The notes: generated by a model not told the origin, from the sequence alone. Positions 39,443-52,870 are shown, counted from the first letter of the stretch. The stretch is 64,000 nucleotides of DNA from Haliea sp. (GCA_002692965.1 NZNC01000019.1:153066-217065); one strand, 5' to 3'. A program made the numbers and translations.

Positions 39443-39798
39443 CGTCGGTAACCAGCTTTGGTCGCTCGGGTCTGTCGGACTGGCTGCTGCAACGCGTCAG
39501 CGGTGTCATTCTCCTGGCCTACTTTCTGTTTATTCTCGCCGCGGTGGCCGGCGGCGTCGATTACGCCAGCTGGCGCGCCCTGTTTGACCAGGTCTGGGTC
39601 AAGGTCTTCAGTCTCATGGCCTTGCTCTCCCTGGCCGCGCACGCCTGGATCGGCCTCTGGTCGGTGCTGACCGACTATCTCACCGAGCGCCTGATGGGGA
39701 CCACGGGGAACGTTCTGCGTATTTCCCTGCAGTTGCTGATCAGCCTGGCTCTCTTCATTTATGTGGTCTGGGGTGTCCAGATCCTCTGGGGATATTGA
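39436..39798 (+). CDS. sdhD: succinate dehydrogenase membrane anchor SdhD
   Basis: It is the second membrane subunit of complex II (120 aa). It shows three helices, with [19 protein letters not shown] at the N-terminus and the haem-ligand histidine in [20 protein letters not shown] 39436 is preferred; GTG 39430 would add two codons. The stop is 4 bp before sdhA. Confidence 0.94.
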   Translation: MVTSVTSFGRSGLSDWLLQRVSGVILLAYFLFILAAVAGGVDYASWRALFDQVWVKVFSLMALLSLAAHAWIGLWSVLTDYLTERLMGTTGNVLRISLQLLISLALFIYVVWGVQILWGY

Positions 39799-39802
39799 AA
39801 TC

Positions 39803-41575
39803 ATGGCAGCTTTGCGAACCCTTACGTTTGATGGAGTAATCGTGGGTGGCGGCGGCGCGGGCATGCGCGCGGCGCTGCAGCTGGCTCAGTCCGGTTACAA
39901 GACCGCGGTGATTTCCAAGGTATTTCCGACCCGTTCCCACACGGTGTCCGCCCAGGGTGGTATCACCTGTGCCATCGCCAGCTCCGACCCCAACGACGAC
40001 TGGCGCTGGCACATGTATGACACGGTCAAGGGCTCCGATTACATCGGCGACCAGGAAGCGATCGAGTACATGTGCAGCGTCGGCCCGGAAGCCGTCTTCG
40101 AGCTGGAGCACATGGGCTTGCCTTTCTCCCGCACCGAGGAGGGCCGTATCTACCAGCGTCCCTTTGGTGGCCAGTCCAAGAACTTTGGCGAAGGCGGCCA
40201 GGCTGCGCGGACCTGTGCCGCTGCGGACCGTACCGGTCACGCCCTGCTGCACACCCTTTACCAGGGCAACCTGAAGAACAACACGGTGTTCCTCAACGAG
40301 TGGTTCGCGGTTGACCTGGTGAAGAACCAGGATGGCGTCGTTGTCGGCGTGATCGCGATCAACATGGAGACCGGCGAGACGGTCCATGTGAAATCCAAGG
40401 CGACGGTCTTCGCCACCGGCGGTGCCGGGCGCATCTACGCCTCCACCACCAACGCCCACATCAACACGGGTGACGGCATCGGCATGGCCCTGCGCGCCGG
40501 CTTCCCGGTGCAGGACATCGAGATGTGGCAGTTCCACCCCACCGGCATCCACGGTGCCGGCGTGCTGGTGACCGAGGGCTGTCGGGGCGAGGGCGGCTAT
40601 CTGATCAACAAGGATGGCGAGCGTTTCATGGAGCGCTACGCGCCGAACGCCAAGGATCTTGCCGGCCGCGACGTGGTGGCCCGCTCGATGGTTCTGGAGA
40701 TCCTCGAAGGCCGCGGTTGCGGGCCCGAGGGCGACCATGTGTTCCTCAAGCTGGACCACCTGGGCGAGGAAGTGCTGGAGTCCCGTCTGCCCGGTATCTG
40801 CGAGCTGTCGCGCACCTTCGCCCACGCGGATCCGGTCAAGGAGCCGATTCCGGTGGTGCCCACCTGTCACTACATGATGGGCGGTATTCCCACCAACGTT
40901 CACGGCCAGGCCCTGACCGTTGACGAGAACGGCAACGACAAGATCATTCCCGGGCTCTACGCCTGCGGCGAGGTGGCCTGTGTGTCGGTGCACGGTGCCA
41001 ACCGCCTCGGCGGCAACTCCCTGCTCGACCTGGTTGTCTTCGGTCGCGCCTCCGGCCTGTTCATCGAGAAGGCCCTGCGCGAGGGTATCGAGGCCCGGGA
41101 AGCCAGTGCGGACGATCTCGACGCCGCGACCGCGCGCCTCGATCGCCTCAACGCCTCCGAGGGTGGCGAGTCTGCCGCCGACCTGCGCAAGGAGCTGCAG
41201 AACACCATGCAGAACCATTTCGGGGTGTTCCGCAACGGCGAATTCATGCAGGAAGGCATCCGCAAGCTGGCGGATCTGCGCGAGCGCATCGCCAATGTGG
41301 CCCTGGCGGACAAGAGCCAGACTTTCAACACCGCGCGTATCGAGGCCCTCGAGCTGCAAAACCTGTTCGAGGTGGCCGAGGCGACTGCCGTGGCTGCGGA
41401 AGCCCGCAAGGAAAGCCGCGGCGCTCACGCCCGGGAGGACTTCCAGGATCGCGACGACGAAAACTGGCTGTGCCATTCCATGTACTACCCGCAGGAGAAG
41501 CGTGTTGGCAAGCGGGAAGTGAATTTCACGCCGCGCACCATGGACGCCTTCCAGCCCAAGGTTCGGACTTACTGA
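39803..41575 (+). CDS. sdhA: succinate dehydrogenase flavoprotein subunit SdhA
   Basis: It oxidises succinate to fumarate and carries covalent FAD (590 aa from ATG 39803). The dinucleotide motif is [16 protein letters not shown], and FAD attaches to the His in [11 protein letters not shown]. Substrate-site residues are in [12 protein letters not shown] and in [11 protein letters not shown], with R in the conserved [10 protein letters not shown]. The frame extends upstream inside sdhD, but [12 protein letters not shown] is the natural start. Confidence 0.97.
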   Translation: MAALRTLTFDGVIVGGGGAGMRAALQLAQSGYKTAVISKVFPTRSHTVSAQGGITCAIASSDPNDDWRWHMYDTVKGSDYIGDQEAIEYMCSVGPEAVFELEHMGLPFSRTEEGRIYQRPFGGQSKNFGEGGQAARTCAAADRTGHALLHTLYQGNLKNNTVFLNEWFAVDLVKNQDGVVVGVIAINMETGETVHVKSKATVFATGGAGRIYASTTNAHINTGDGIGMALRAGFPVQDIEMWQFHPTGIHGAGVLVTEGCRGEGGYLINKDGERFMERYAPNAKDLAGRDVVARSMVLEILEGRGCGPEGDHVFLKLDHLGEEVLESRLPGICELSRTFAHADPVKEPIPVVPTCHYMMGGIPTNVHGQALTVDENGNDKIIPGLYACGEVACVSVHGANRLGGNSLLDLVVFGRASGLFIEKALREGIEAREASADDLDAATARLDRLNASEGGESAADLRKELQNTMQNHFGVFRNGEFMQEGIRKLADLRERIANVALADKSQTFNTARIEALELQNLFEVAEATAVAAEARKESRGAHAREDFQDRDDENWLCHSMYYPQEKRVGKREVNFTPRTMDAFQPKVRTY

Positions 41576-41588
41576 GAGGTCAGGAACA

Positions 41589-42293
41589 ATGCTGCAAGTA
41601 AGTATCTATCGTTACAACCCGGAAACGGACGCGAAGCCGCGGATGCAGGACTTCCAGTTCGATACCCAGGGCAAGGACCTGATGGTGCTGGACGTGCTGG
41701 AGCAGATCAAGGCCCAGGACACCACGGTCACCTTCCGCCGTTCCTGCCGCGAGGGTGTCTGCGGCTCCGATGGCCTGAACATCAATGGCAAGAACGGTCT
41801 GGCCTGTATCACCCCCCTTTCCGAGGTGGTGAAAAACAACAAGCTGGTGATTCGCCCGCTGCCGGGTCTGCCGGTGATCCGCGACCTGATCGTGGACATG
41901 AGCCAGTTCTACGCCCAGTACGAGAAGATCCAGCCCTATTTGATCAACAACACGCCGGCGCCGGCGATCGAGCGGCTGCAGTCGCCCGAAGACCGGGCCA
42001 AGCTGGACGGTCTCTACGAGTGCATTCTGTGCGCCTGCTGCTCGACCAGCTGCCCGTCCTTCTGGTGGAACCCCGATCGCTTCATCGGTCCCGCCGGTCT
42101 GCTGCAGGCCTACCGCTTCCTGGCGGACAGCCGCGATACGGCGACCGACGACCGGCTCTCGCGGCTGGATGACCCCTTCAGCGTCTTCCGTTGTCACGGC
42201 ATCCAGAACTGTGTCAATGTGTGCCCCAAGGGTCTCAACCCGACCCGAGCTATTGGCCACATTCGCAACATGTTGCTGACTCGGGCCACCTGA
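41589..42293 (+). CDS. sdhB: succinate dehydrogenase iron-sulfur subunit SdhB
   Basis: It passes electrons from FAD to quinone (234 aa). The 2Fe-2S cysteines are in SCREGVCGSDG and GLAC, the 4Fe-4S set in CILCACCSTSCP, and the 3Fe-4S set in CHGIQNCVNVCPKG. It sits between sdhA (13-bp gap) and sucA (67-bp gap). Confidence 0.97.
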   Translation: MLQVSIYRYNPETDAKPRMQDFQFDTQGKDLMVLDVLEQIKAQDTTVTFRRSCREGVCGSDGLNINGKNGLACITPLSEVVKNNKLVIRPLPGLPVIRDLIVDMSQFYAQYEKIQPYLINNTPAPAIERLQSPEDRAKLDGLYECILCACCSTSCPSFWWNPDRFIGPAGLLQAYRFLADSRDTATDDRLSRLDDPFSVFRCHGIQNCVNVCPKGLNPTRAIGHIRNMLLTRAT

Positions 42294-42360
42294 GGATCGA
42301 GTTTTCAGGGTGCCATTCGCCGGGTCACCGCCGGCTCCAGCCATCCGCGGAACAGTGACG

Positions 42361-45252
42361 ATGCAAGACAGTCCCATGGAGCTCCTGCGCAGGAGCTCAC
42401 ACATCGCAGGTGGCAATGCCGCCTACGTTGAGGATTTGTACGAGAAGTATCTCGTGGACCCCAACGGGGTCCCCGAGCAATGGCGGGACTACTTTGACAA
42501 GTTGCCACGGGTGGAATCCGGGCAGGCCCAGTTCAAGGATGTCCCGCATTCAACGATTCGCGAGCACTTCGCCCGCATCAGCAAGATGCGGGTGCGCACG
42601 GCATCCACCGTGGCGCACGATTCCCAGGCCACCGAGTACGAGCGCAAGCAGGTCAAGGTGGTCCAGCTGGTTTCGGCCTACCGTCAGCGGGGTCACCAGA
42701 AGGCGCGGCTGGATCCGCTGGATCTGCATGTGCGCGAGTCGGTGCCCGACCTCGATCTTTCCTTTCACCAGCTTTCGGTCGCCGACCTGGAGACCGTCTT
42801 CCAGACCGGCAGCATGTATATCGGCAAGGCCGACGCCAGTCTTGGCGAGATCGTCGAGGCGCTGGAGCGGACCTACTGCCACACCATTGGCGCCGAGTTC
42901 ATGCACATCGTGGACACCGAGCAGCGCCACTGGATCATGCAGCGCATGGAATCCGTGCGCTCGGCACCCAGTTACTCGCCCGAGGTGCGCAAGCAGATCC
43001 TGCGCCGCCTGATCAAGGCCGATGGCCTGGAGAAATCCCTCGGCTCCAAGTATCCGGGTACCAAGCGCTTTGGCCTGGAGGGCAGCGAGTCGCTGATCCC
43101 CATGCTTTCGGAGATGGTTCAGCGCATCGGTTCCTACGGTGCCAAGGAAATTGTTATCGGCATGGCCCACCGCGGGCGCCTCAACGTGCTGGTGAACATT
43201 TTCGGCAAGAACCCTTCGGAGCTGTTCGCCGAGTTCGAGGGGCGGGCGGTCTACGACAAGTCGGGTGACGTGAAGTATCACCAGGGCTTTTCGTCCAACA
43301 TGATGACCCCCGGTGGGGAGGTCCACCTGGCGCTGGCCTTCAATCCCTCTCACCTGGAGATTGTCTCGCCGGTCGTCGAGGGCTCGGTGCGCGCCCGTCA
43401 GGACCGTCGCGACGACCCCAGTGGCGACACGGTGGTGCCCATCGTAATCCACGGCGACGCCGCCTTTGCCGGGCAGGGCGTGGTCATGGAAACCTTCCAG
43501 ATGTCCCAGACCCGCGCCTACAAGACCGGTGGCACCCTGCACGTGGTGCTGAACAACCAGGTCGGCTTCACCACCAGTGCCCGTGAGGATGCGCGCTCCA
43601 CGGAATACTGCACCGACGTGGCGAAGATGGTCCAGGCGCCGATCTTCCACGTCAATGCCGACGACCCGGAAGCGGTGATGTTTGTCACCCAGCTGGCGGT
43701 GGATTTCCGCAACACCTTCAAGAAGGACGTGGTGATCGACCTGATCTGCTACCGCCGCCGCGGCCACAACGAGGCCGACGAGCCGGCGGTCACCCAGCCG
43801 CTGATGTACGCCAAGATCCGCAAGCAGAAGTCCACCCGCGACCTCTACGCGGCGCACCTGATCGAGCAGGGCGTGGTGAGTTCGGAGGAGGACGACTACC
43901 TGGTCAACGCCTATCGCGAGTCCCTCGATCGCGGCGAGCCCCTGGTCAGCGGCTTGGTCTCGGAGCCCAACAAGAGCCTGTTCGTCGACTGGACGCCGTA
44001 CCTGGGTCACGAATGGACCCTGGAGTGCGACACGCGCATGGATCTGCACGCGCTGCAGGCCCTGGCCCACGACATCAACGTGGCCCCCGAGAACTTTCCC
44101 CTGCAGAAGCAGGTAAGCAAAATCCTCGAGGACCGGCGCAAGATGGCCGCGGGGGCCATGCCCCTGAACTGGGGGGCAGCGGAAACCCTGGCCTATGCCT
44201 CGCTGCTGCAGGCCGGCTATCCGGTGCGCATTACCGGTCAGGACGTGGGTCGCGGGACCTTCTCTCACCGCCATGCGGTCTTGCACAACCAGAAGGATGG
44301 CAGTCGGCACATTCCCTTGCAGCACATCGGCGAGGAGCAGGCGGCGTTTACCATCTACGACTCCCTGCTGTCCGAGGAAGCCGTGCTCGCCTTCGAGTAC
44401 GGCTACGCCACCACTTCGCCCACGGGGCTGGTTATCTGGGAGGCCCAGTTCGGCGATTTTGCCAACGGTGCCCAGGTGGTGATCGACCAGTTCATCACCA
44501 GTGGCGAGCACAAGTGGTCGCGCCTGTGTGGCCTGACCATGCTGCTGCCCCATGGCTACGAGGGGCAGGGGCCGGAGCACTCCTCCGCGCGCCTGGAGCG
44601 TTTCCTGCAGCTCTGCGCCGAGCACAATATCCAGGTCTGCATTCCCACCACGCCGGCACAGGTCTTCCACATGCTGCGCCGCCAGGCCATCCGGCCCCTG
44701 CGCAAGCCGCTGGTGGTGATGTCTCCGAAGAGCCTGTTGCGACACAAGGAGGCGGTATCCTCACTCGAGGACCTCGCCCACGGCCACTACCACAACGTGC
44801 TGGACGATCCCGAGCTCGACAATAGCGAGAAGGCCTCGGTGGATCGGGTCATTCTGTGCAGCGGGAAGGTATACTATGACCTGGCGCAGGCGCGCAGGGA
44901 TCGGGAGCTCGGCAACATCGCCCTGATCCGGCTGGAGCAGCTCTACCCCTTCCCGGAGGCCGAGCTGCTCGAGGTGCTGGGGAATTACCCGCGCGTGACC
45001 GACGCGGTCTGGTGCCAGGAAGAACCGCAGAACCAGGGTGCCTGGTACTCCAGCCAGCATCACATGCGGCGGGTACTGGCGGCGCACAAGGACAACGTTT
45101 ACCTGCGCTACGCTGGCCGCGAGCCCTCCGCAGCACCGGCGGCTGGCTACATGGCACTGCACCTGCGGCAGCAGGAAGCCTTCATTAACGACGCCTTGGA
45201 GCCTCGCGAGAGCGGGGCGGCCCAGGCGGGCGATACACAGCAAAGGAACTGA
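42361..45252 (+). CDS. sucA: 2-oxoglutarate dehydrogenase E1 component SucA
   Basis: It is a TPP-dependent decarboxylase of the 2-oxoglutarate dehydrogenase complex. ATG 42361 ([18 protein letters not shown]) mirrors E. coli SucA and gives 963 aa. The N-terminal E2-binding stretch is [15 protein letters not shown] elements include [23 protein letters not shown] and the [11 protein letters not shown] region. [17 protein letters not shown] is the pyrimidine-domain motif. The gap to sucB is 1 bp. Confidence 0.97.
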   Translation: MQDSPMELLRRSSHIAGGNAAYVEDLYEKYLVDPNGVPEQWRDYFDKLPRVESGQAQFKDVPHSTIREHFARISKMRVRTASTVAHDSQATEYERKQVKVVQLVSAYRQRGHQKARLDPLDLHVRESVPDLDLSFHQLSVADLETVFQTGSMYIGKADASLGEIVEALERTYCHTIGAEFMHIVDTEQRHWIMQRMESVRSAPSYSPEVRKQILRRLIKADGLEKSLGSKYPGTKRFGLEGSESLIPMLSEMVQRIGSYGAKEIVIGMAHRGRLNVLVNIFGKNPSELFAEFEGRAVYDKSGDVKYHQGFSSNMMTPGGEVHLALAFNPSHLEIVSPVVEGSVRARQDRRDDPSGDTVVPIVIHGDAAFAGQGVVMETFQMSQTRAYKTGGTLHVVLNNQVGFTTSAREDARSTEYCTDVAKMVQAPIFHVNADDPEAVMFVTQLAVDFRNTFKKDVVIDLICYRRRGHNEADEPAVTQPLMYAKIRKQKSTRDLYAAHLIEQGVVSSEEDDYLVNAYRESLDRGEPLVSGLVSEPNKSLFVDWTPYLGHEWTLECDTRMDLHALQALAHDINVAPENFPLQKQVSKILEDRRKMAAGAMPLNWGAAETLAYASLLQAGYPVRITGQDVGRGTFSHRHAVLHNQKDGSRHIPLQHIGEEQAAFTIYDSLLSEEAVLAFEYGYATTSPTGLVIWEAQFGDFANGAQVVIDQFITSGEHKWSRLCGLTMLLPHGYEGQGPEHSSARLERFLQLCAEHNIQVCIPTTPAQVFHMLRRQAIRPLRKPLVVMSPKSLLRHKEAVSSLEDLAHGHYHNVLDDPELDNSEKASVDRVILCSGKVYYDLAQARRDRELGNIALIRLEQLYPFPEAELLEVLGNYPRVTDAVWCQEEPQNQGAWYSSQHHMRRVLAAHKDNVYLRYAGREPSAAPAAGYMALHLRQQEAFINDALEPRESGAAQAGDTQQRN

Positions 45253-45253
45253 C

Positions 45254-46516
45254 ATGGCGATCGAGATCAAGGCCCCGACATTTCCCGAATCCGTCGCGGA
45301 CGGGGAGGTGGCCACCTGGCACAAGCAGGAAGGCGAGTCAGTTGCCCGCGATGAACTGATCGTTGAAATCGAAACCGACAAGGTGGTGATGGAAGTCGTC
45401 GCGCCTGCGGATGGTGTGCTGGGCAAGATTCTGGCGCCCGAGGGCGAAACCGTTCAGAGCGGCCAGGTGCTGGGCGAGCTGAAGCCGGGTGAGGGCGGAG
45501 GAAAGGCCCCCGCCGATGGCGACAGCGGCAGCGCTGGAAAGGCAGACAAGTCGGAAAGCGCGGCTTCAGAGTCCGGGAGCGACGCCCAGGAGCCGGTCAT
45601 GGGCCCGGCGGCCCGCCAGCTGGTCGAAGAGCACGGTCTCGAGGCGGGTGATATTCGCGGTACCGGCAAGGGCGGGCGAATCACCAAGGAGGATGTGCTT
45701 GCGCATCTGAAGGAGCCCCGGGGCAAATCGGAAGGGGCGGCGGAAAAAGCCGCGGCTCCGTCTTCGCAGACAGGGGAGCGCGCGACCCCGAGTGCGGACG
45801 CGCCTGTCGGCGAACGCATCGAGAAGCGGGTGCCGATGACCCGCATGCGGGCGCGGATTGCCGAGCGCCTGTTGCAGGCGAGCCAGGAAACCGCCATGCT
45901 GACGACCTTCAACGAGGTCAACATGGCGCCGGTCATGGCGCTGCGTGAGCGCTACAAGGCGCAGTTCGAAAAGACCCACAACGGCACCCGGCTGGGTTTC
46001 ATGGGCTTCTTCGTCAAGGCCTGCTGCGAGGCGCTCAAGCGCTTCCCCGAAGTCAACGCCTCGATCGACGGCAGCGACGTGGTTTACCACGGCTACCAGG
46101 ACGTGGGCGTGGCCGTCTCCACCAACAACGGTCTGGTCGTGCCGGTGCTGCGGGATGCCGACTTCATGAGCCTGGCGGACATCGAGGCAGCGATTCGCGA
46201 CCTTGGCCAGCGGGCCCGGGACAACAAGCTCAGCATCGACGACATGACCGGCGGCACCTTTACCGTGACCAACGGCGGCGTGTTTGGCTCCCTGCTGTCG
46301 ACACCCATCCTCAACCCGCCGCAGACCGGTATCCTCGGCATGCACAAGATCCAGGAGCGGCCGATGGCGGTCAACGGCGAGGTGGTTGTCCTGCCGATGA
46401 TGTACCTGGCGCTGTCCTACGACCACCGGCTGATCGACGGCAAGACCGCGGTGCAGTTCCTGGTGGCGGTCAAGGACCTGATCGAGGATCCCGCGCGCAT
46501 ACTGCTGCAACTCTAA
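45254..46516 (+). CDS. sucB: dihydrolipoyllysine succinyltransferase SucB
   Basis: It is the E2 core of 2-oxoglutarate dehydrogenase (420 aa from ATG 45254). It has one lipoyl domain with lipoylated K43 in [10 protein letters not shown], then an acidic Gly/Ser/Lys linker and the E3-binding domain from about residue 116 ([13 protein letters not shown]). The acyltransferase domain ends with the catalytic DHRLIDG. The upstream frame extension lies inside sucA. Confidence 0.97.
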   Translation: MAIEIKAPTFPESVADGEVATWHKQEGESVARDELIVEIETDKVVMEVVAPADGVLGKILAPEGETVQSGQVLGELKPGEGGGKAPADGDSGSAGKADKSESAASESGSDAQEPVMGPAARQLVEEHGLEAGDIRGTGKGGRITKEDVLAHLKEPRGKSEGAAEKAAAPSSQTGERATPSADAPVGERIEKRVPMTRMRARIAERLLQASQETAMLTTFNEVNMAPVMALRERYKAQFEKTHNGTRLGFMGFFVKACCEALKRFPEVNASIDGSDVVYHGYQDVGVAVSTNNGLVVPVLRDADFMSLADIEAAIRDLGQRARDNKLSIDDMTGGTFTVTNGGVFGSLLSTPILNPPQTGILGMHKIQERPMAVNGEVVVLPMMYLALSYDHRLIDGKTAVQFLVAVKDLIEDPARILLQL

Positions 46517-46554
46517 TGCAATGCCGCGGCGGCGCGGTCCGCCCGGCCCAGTAA

Positions 46555-48012
<1,458 letters not shown>

Positions 48013-48071
48013 ACTTTGCCAGGGCGCGCGCGCATAACAACGACTCTTGCGCAGCTGGGGCACTGGGGGTT

Positions 48072-48088
48072 TGGACGGCTACCGTCCA
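48072..48088 (+). other. small hairpin between lpd and sucC
   Basis: TGGACGG pairs with CCGTCCA across a 3-base loop in the 113-bp gap. No U tract follows. It may be an mRNA-processing or stability element; no promoter is obvious in the gap. Confidence 0.35.
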
Positions 48089-48125
48089 TGCCGGGTAACA
48101 ACCTCAAATACACACAGGACAGAGC

Positions 48126-49295
48126 ATGAATCTTCATGAGTATCAGGGCAAACAGCTGTTTGCCGAATACGGCTTGCCTGTGTCCAAGGGCTATGCTGTT
48201 GACACGCCCGAGGATGCAGTCAAGGCGGCAGAGACCATCGGCGGTGACATGTGGGTAGTCAAGGCCCAGGTGCACGCGGGTGGCCGCGGCAAGGCGGGTG
48301 GTGTCAAGCTCGTCAAGACTACCGACGAAGTGCGCGAGTTTGCCGCCAACTGGCTGGGCAAGAACCTGGTGACCTACCAGACCGATGAAAACGGCCAGCC
48401 GGTGAGCAAGATCCTCGTGGAGTCCTGCACCGACATCGCCGAGGAACTCTATCTCGGCGCCGTGGTTGATCGCTCCTCCCGCCGCATCGTTTTCATGGCC
48501 TCCACCGAGGGCGGCGTGGAAATCGAGAAAGTCGCCGAGGAAACCCCCGAGAAAATCCTGCGCGCGACCATCGACCCCCTGGTGGGCCCGCAGCCCTACC
48601 AGGGCCGCGAGCTGGCTTTCAAACTGGGCCTGCAGGGCGAACAGATCAAGCAGTTCGTCAAGATCTTCATGGGCCTGGCCCAGCTGTTCAAGGACAAGGA
48701 CCTGGCGCTGATCGAGGTCAACCCGCTGGTGATCACCGAGGAAGGCAACCTGCACTGCCTGGATGCCAAGCTGGGTGTCGACGGCAACGCCCTGTACCGC
48801 CAGCCGGCCGTGCGTGAAATGCACGACCCCTCCCAGGAAGATGCCCGGGAAGCCCACGCCGCGAAATGGGAACTCAACTACGTGGCGCTGGATGGCAACA
48901 TCGGCTGCATGGTCAACGGTGCCGGCCTGGCCATGGGTACCATGGACATCGTCAAGCTGCACGGCGGCGCACCCGCGAACTTCCTCGATGTGGGCGGTGG
49001 TGCGACCAAGGAGCGCGTTTCCGAGGCCTTCAAGATCATCCTGTCCGACGACAACGTCAAGGCAGTTCTGATCAACATCTTCGGTGGCATCGTGCGCTGC
49101 GACCTGATCGCGGAAGGCGTGATTGGTGCGGTAGAGGAAATCGGCGTCAAGGTGCCGGTTGTCGTGCGCCTGGAAGGCAACAACGCCGAGCTGGGTCGCC
49201 AGGTACTCGCCGATAGCGGCCTGAACATCATTGCCGCCACCAGTCTCACCGACGCTGCCCAGCAGGCAGTCAAAGCAGCCGAAGGAGCCGCCTGA
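48126..49295 (+). CDS. sucC: succinyl-CoA synthetase beta subunit SucC
   Basis: It is the ATP-grasp subunit that makes ATP or GTP from succinyl-CoA (389 aa). It begins [20 protein letters not shown]. The glycine-rich [15 protein letters not shown], the metal ligands in [10 protein letters not shown], and the C-terminal [14 protein letters not shown] are present. It is followed by sucD after 1 bp. Confidence 0.97.
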   Translation: MNLHEYQGKQLFAEYGLPVSKGYAVDTPEDAVKAAETIGGDMWVVKAQVHAGGRGKAGGVKLVKTTDEVREFAANWLGKNLVTYQTDENGQPVSKILVESCTDIAEELYLGAVVDRSSRRIVFMASTEGGVEIEKVAEETPEKILRATIDPLVGPQPYQGRELAFKLGLQGEQIKQFVKIFMGLAQLFKDKDLALIEVNPLVITEEGNLHCLDAKLGVDGNALYRQPAVREMHDPSQEDAREAHAAKWELNYVALDGNIGCMVNGAGLAMGTMDIVKLHGGAPANFLDVGGGATKERVSEAFKIILSDDNVKAVLINIFGGIVRCDLIAEGVIGAVEEIGVKVPVVVRLEGNNAELGRQVLADSGLNIIAATSLTDAAQQAVKAAEGAA

Positions 49296-49296
49296 C

Positions 49297-50172
49297 ATGA
49301 GTATCCTGATTGACAAGAACACCAAGGTCATCTGCCAGGGCTTTACCGGCTCCCAGGGGACCTTCCACTCCGAGCAGGCCATCGCCTACGGTACCCAGAT
49401 GGTCGGCGGTGTGACGCCGGGCAAGGGCGGCCAGACCCACCTGGGCCTGCCGGTCTTCAATACGGTGTCCGATGCGGTTGCTGAAACCGGTGCCGAAGCC
49501 TCGGTGATCTACGTACCCGCACCCTTCTGCAAGGATTCCATCCTGGAAGCGGCCAATGCCGGTATCAAACTGATCGTCTGCATCACCGAAGGCATTCCCA
49601 CCCTCGACATGCTGGATTGCAAGGTGAAGTGTGACGAGCTGGGTGTACGCTTGATTGGCCCGAACTGCCCCGGTGTCATCACCCCCGGCGAGTGCAAGAT
49701 CGGCATCATGCCCGGTCACATTCACCTGCCCGGCAAGGTGGGCATCGTGTCCCGCTCCGGCACCCTGACCTACGAGGCAGTCAAGCAGACCACCGACGCC
49801 GGTTTCGGCCAGTCCACCTGTGTGGGCATTGGCGGTGACCCGATCCCCGGTTCCAACTTCATCGACATCCTGGAGATGTTCGAGAAGGACCCGGCCACCG
49901 AGGCGATCGTGATGATCGGTGAAATCGGCGGTACCGCGGAAGAAGAGGCAGCAGCTTACATCAAGGCCAATGTCTCCAAGCCGGTGGTATCCTACATTGC
50001 CGGTGTAACCGCGCCCAAGGGCAAGCGCATGGGCCACGCCGGTGCCATCATTTCCGGTGGCAAGGGCACGGCGGACGAGAAGTTCGTGGCCCTCGAAGAC
50101 GCCGGTGTGAAAACCGTGCGTAGCCTCGCCGAGATCGGCAGCGCGCTGGCTGAAGTGACCGGCTGGAAGTAA
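49297..50172 (+). CDS. sucD: succinyl-CoA synthetase alpha subunit SucD
   Basis: It is the CoA-binding and phosphohistidine subunit (291 aa from ATG 49297). The CoA-site motif is [32 protein letters not shown] is highly conserved, and the phosphorylated histidine is in [15 protein letters not shown]. It is the last gene of the TCA run, with a strong terminator 25 bp after the stop. Confidence 0.97.
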   Translation: MSILIDKNTKVICQGFTGSQGTFHSEQAIAYGTQMVGGVTPGKGGQTHLGLPVFNTVSDAVAETGAEASVIYVPAPFCKDSILEAANAGIKLIVCITEGIPTLDMLDCKVKCDELGVRLIGPNCPGVITPGECKIGIMPGHIHLPGKVGIVSRSGTLTYEAVKQTTDAGFGQSTCVGIGGDPIPGSNFIDILEMFEKDPATEAIVMIGEIGGTAEEEAAAYIKANVSKPVVSYIAGVTAPKGKRMGHAGAIISGGKGTADEKFVALEDAGVKTVRSLAEIGSALAEVTGWK

Positions 50173-50197
50173 GCTTCCCCGGGCACGTTTACAACAG

Positions 50198-50229
50198 AAG
50201 GGGCGGCACCGGAAGGTGTCGCCCCTTTT
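50198..50229 (+). terminator. intrinsic terminator after sucD
   Basis: AAGGGGCGGCACC pairs with GGTGTCGCCCCTT (13 bp, one G-U) around a GGAA tetraloop and ends in TTTT. It closes the sdh-suc operon and faces the convergent hydrolase gene. Confidence 0.93.
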
Positions 50230-50272
50230 GCGTTGTAAGGGCGGGGTGCCCCGACGAGTTGGGGCGCGTGCC

Positions 50273-51799
50273 TCAGGGCACCTGGGACTGCCACTGCAGG
50301 GGCGCCACCGCGCGGATCCGCGCCGCGTCTTCCGGCAGCAGGAAACCCTTGGCAATCGCCGCTTCCAGTGCCTGCTCCACGGCGGCCACATAGCCAGCCT
50401 GGTCCACATACAGTGAGGCCATGTGGTCGGCATCGAAAAGCTCGGTGGTACCAAACAGGAAGCACAGGCGATCGCCGCTCTGCCCTTCGCCGGAGAGGGT
50501 GGCGGCGGGTGCGTCGACCCAGGGTGTGCGGATACCCCCGCGCGCGATACCCAGGCTGTCGCGCTCGAAAGCACTCTGGCTGTCGTCGACCTGCAGGCGC
50601 TCCGCGGCAGGCGGTAGCGTGCCGTCCCGCACCCAGGTATCCAGTGCCCTGACCGCGGCGCCGAAGACCCAGGCCATGGGGCCGGCGTTGACCGGGCGAT
50701 CACACTGCAGGAAACCGGGAATGCCGGTGGCTTCCTCGACCAGCAGGAAGCGTGGATCTTCCCCGGTATCGGCGCGACCGATAATGAACGAGTAGTAGTC
50801 GCCGTGGGCCGTGCCCGCGACCTCCCACAGCCGGAAGCGCTCGCTGTCAGCCTGGCGGTCGCTGACCGCGCCGAGCAGAAACAGGTCGGTCTCGGTCTGG
50901 AAATTGAGCACGGGTACGTCGAGATCGTCGCGGATCAACACGCGCTCCGGTGTCGGGATCTCGATCTGTGGGGGCTGCGACAGGGGTGGGCTGCCGTCGC
51001 CTCGACTGTGCACCAGGTAACCGTCGAAGGGGCGGTAGACCGGGTGGATGGCGTTGATGTAAGTGACCAGCCGGCCGGCGGACTGTGATTCTCCGAGAGC
51101 CAGGATCTGCTGTGGCTCGAGGTCGGGCAGCAGGTTCCGGTTGCCGGGTTCACGCAGTGCCTGCAGCGCCTGGGAAAAGATATCGTAGGAAAAGCTGTCC
51201 CCGGGGTGTTGCAGGCTCTCGTAGCGCTCGGGATTGGCCGCTTTCAGGTGCAGCGGTGCCACTGCATTGGCTGAGCCCTCGATACCCACCTGCTGCGCGG
51301 AGACACCGACCCAGACGTGGCCCTGGCGCAGGATTTCCACGTGGCCGGTGGCGTAGGAGGGGGCTGTATCGAAACCCGCGGTCACATTCAGCCATTCCAC
51401 CAGGACCGTGCCACTGAAGTCGGCGGGGTCCTGGGGGCGGTAGATGATGATACGGGTGCGGTAGTCGGCGGTTGCGCCGGCTTCGACGTCCCACTCGCCG
51501 TTCTCTGTCAGTGGTGAGAGATTGCGGAAGGCCCTGGCCTCGCCGGTGAGAAAGTACTCCTCCTGACGATAACCCAGCAGGCCGAGGTCGAAGGTGGTCG
51601 CCAGCAGAGCCGGCGACCCGGCCTCCGGCGGTTCGCTGACGCTGGCTTGTGCAATGGGCTCGAAAACCGGGGGTGGCGGGGGCAGAGGGATTTCCACTGG
51701 CCCCTTGGGGCCATCGCTACTGTCGCTGCAGGCAGACAGGGCAAGAGCCAGCAGTGCTGCCAGCAGACCAACCCGGTTATTTGTGCTTATTCTCATCAT
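50273..51799 (-). CDS. lipoprotein alpha/beta hydrolase (Abhydrolase_10-like)
   Basis: This is a 508-residue secreted lipoprotein with signal and lipobox LALALSAC, then a Pro-rich spacer (IPLPPPPPVF). The catalytic-type nucleophile elbow is GESQSAG near residue 245. The motifs VLVEWLNVTAGFD and TAHGDYYSF match the alpha/beta hydrolase domain family of PF20091. The substrate is unknown; relatives are annotated only as hydrolases. The start is the first of two tandem ATGs, with AGGAG upstream. It stands alone, convergent to sucD. Confidence 0.75.
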   Translation of the reverse strand: MMRISTNNRVGLLAALLALALSACSDSSDGPKGPVEIPLPPPPPVFEPIAQASVSEPPEAGSPALLATTFDLGLLGYRQEEYFLTGEARAFRNLSPLTENGEWDVEAGATADYRTRIIIYRPQDPADFSGTVLVEWLNVTAGFDTAPSYATGHVEILRQGHVWVGVSAQQVGIEGSANAVAPLHLKAANPERYESLQHPGDSFSYDIFSQALQALREPGNRNLLPDLEPQQILALGESQSAGRLVTYINAIHPVYRPFDGYLVHSRGDGSPPLSQPPQIEIPTPERVLIRDDLDVPVLNFQTETDLFLLGAVSDRQADSERFRLWEVAGTAHGDYYSFIIGRADTGEDPRFLLVEEATGIPGFLQCDRPVNAGPMAWVFGAAVRALDTWVRDGTLPPAAERLQVDDSQSAFERDSLGIARGGIRTPWVDAPAATLSGEGQSGDRLCFLFGTTELFDADHMASLYVDQAGYVAAVEQALEAAIAKGFLLPEDAARIRAVAPLQWQSQVP

Positions 51800-51875
51800 T
51801 CGGGCTCCTGTTTCAGGAACCCCGACTATGACGCATTCCGGCGCGGCGGGGAAGTGCCGAGGCGTGACCTGGTGC

Positions 51876-52805
51876 TCAGGCGTTGGCGGCTCGTCTGGTT
51901 TCCAGTCTGGCCAGGCGGATCTGGTTTTTGCCGCGTTGCTTGGCCTCGTACATTGCCTGGTCGGCCGCCGCCAGGATCGCCTCCTGGTGATATTCGGTCC
52001 CGGGGTCGTCACACGCACAGACACCCATGGACACAGTGACCGGCCAATCCTTGTCGCGCAGGTGCTCGAGGAATTGCAGACGCACCCGCTCCAGCACCTG
52101 CAGGGCGTCTTCCTGGCTGGCGTTGGGGTGCAGAGTGGCAAATTCGTCGCCGCCGATGCGTGCCACCAGGTCGGTGCTGCGGCAGGCCTCGCGAATCAAT
52201 TGCGCCAGTTCCCGCAGCACGCGATCCCCCAGTTCGTGACCGAAGCGATCATTCACCTGTTTGAAGTCGTCGAGGTCGATGAAGCCGATGGCGAACTGAC
52301 GGCCCTGGTTGCGCAATTCCCTCAGTTCCTCGTTGAGCTCAAGGTCAAAGGCGCGCCGGTTACCCAGGCCGGTGAGCGGGTCGGTCAGAGCCATGGCTCG
52401 CTGCTGTTCCAGCTCGTGGCGGATGCGGTCCTCCGCCGCTTGCTGGTGGGTATGGTCGCGCACGAAGGCCATGGCGTGGTCTTCGCCGTCGAGATGGGCC
52501 TGGCTCAGCATGATGGCCACGGGAAAGGTCTCGCCGTCTGCCCGCAGTCCGCGGAACTGGAGGCCGCGCCCCATGGGGCGGTGCCGCATCTGGGCGAAGA
52601 AACCGGCGACAGCGGCATCGTGGCGGCTGTGCGATTCCGGCGGGACCAGTCGTTCCAGGGAACAGCCACACAGGGCCTCAGGTGGGTAGCCAAACATCTC
52701 GTGCAGTAGCCGGTTGGCGAACACGATGTGGCCCCGGCGATCTACCACCAGGGCGGCGTCCGGTATCACCTCCATGATCTGTCTGAAGTTGTCGTCGAGT
52801 TTCAT
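51876..52805 (-). CDS. diguanylate cyclase with N-terminal PAS domain
   Basis: It makes the second messenger c-di-GMP. The PAS domain spans about residues 5-110 ([21 protein letters not shown]). A linker follows, then a GGDEF domain with intact active site [10 protein letters not shown] and an RxxD inhibitory site (RSTD) five residues before it. It is soluble, with no membrane helix. ATG 52805 is chosen; a GTG at 52829 would add eight residues, and neither has a good ribosome site. The signal sensed by the PAS is unknown. Confidence 0.9.
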   Translation of the reverse strand: MKLDDNFRQIMEVIPDAALVVDRRGHIVFANRLLHEMFGYPPEALCGCSLERLVPPESHSRHDAAVAGFFAQMRHRPMGRGLQFRGLRADGETFPVAIMLSQAHLDGEDHAMAFVRDHTHQQAAEDRIRHELEQQRAMALTDPLTGLGNRRAFDLELNEELRELRNQGRQFAIGFIDLDDFKQVNDRFGHELGDRVLRELAQLIREACRSTDLVARIGGDEFATLHPNASQEDALQVLERVRLQFLEHLRDKDWPVTVSMGVCACDDPGTEYHQEAILAAADQAMYEAKQRGKNQIRLARLETRRAANA

Positions 52806-52870
52806 CGCGTGATTATGCCGGGAAGGCACGGGTCAAGGGAATCACTGCGATATCCGATTACCTGGACGAA

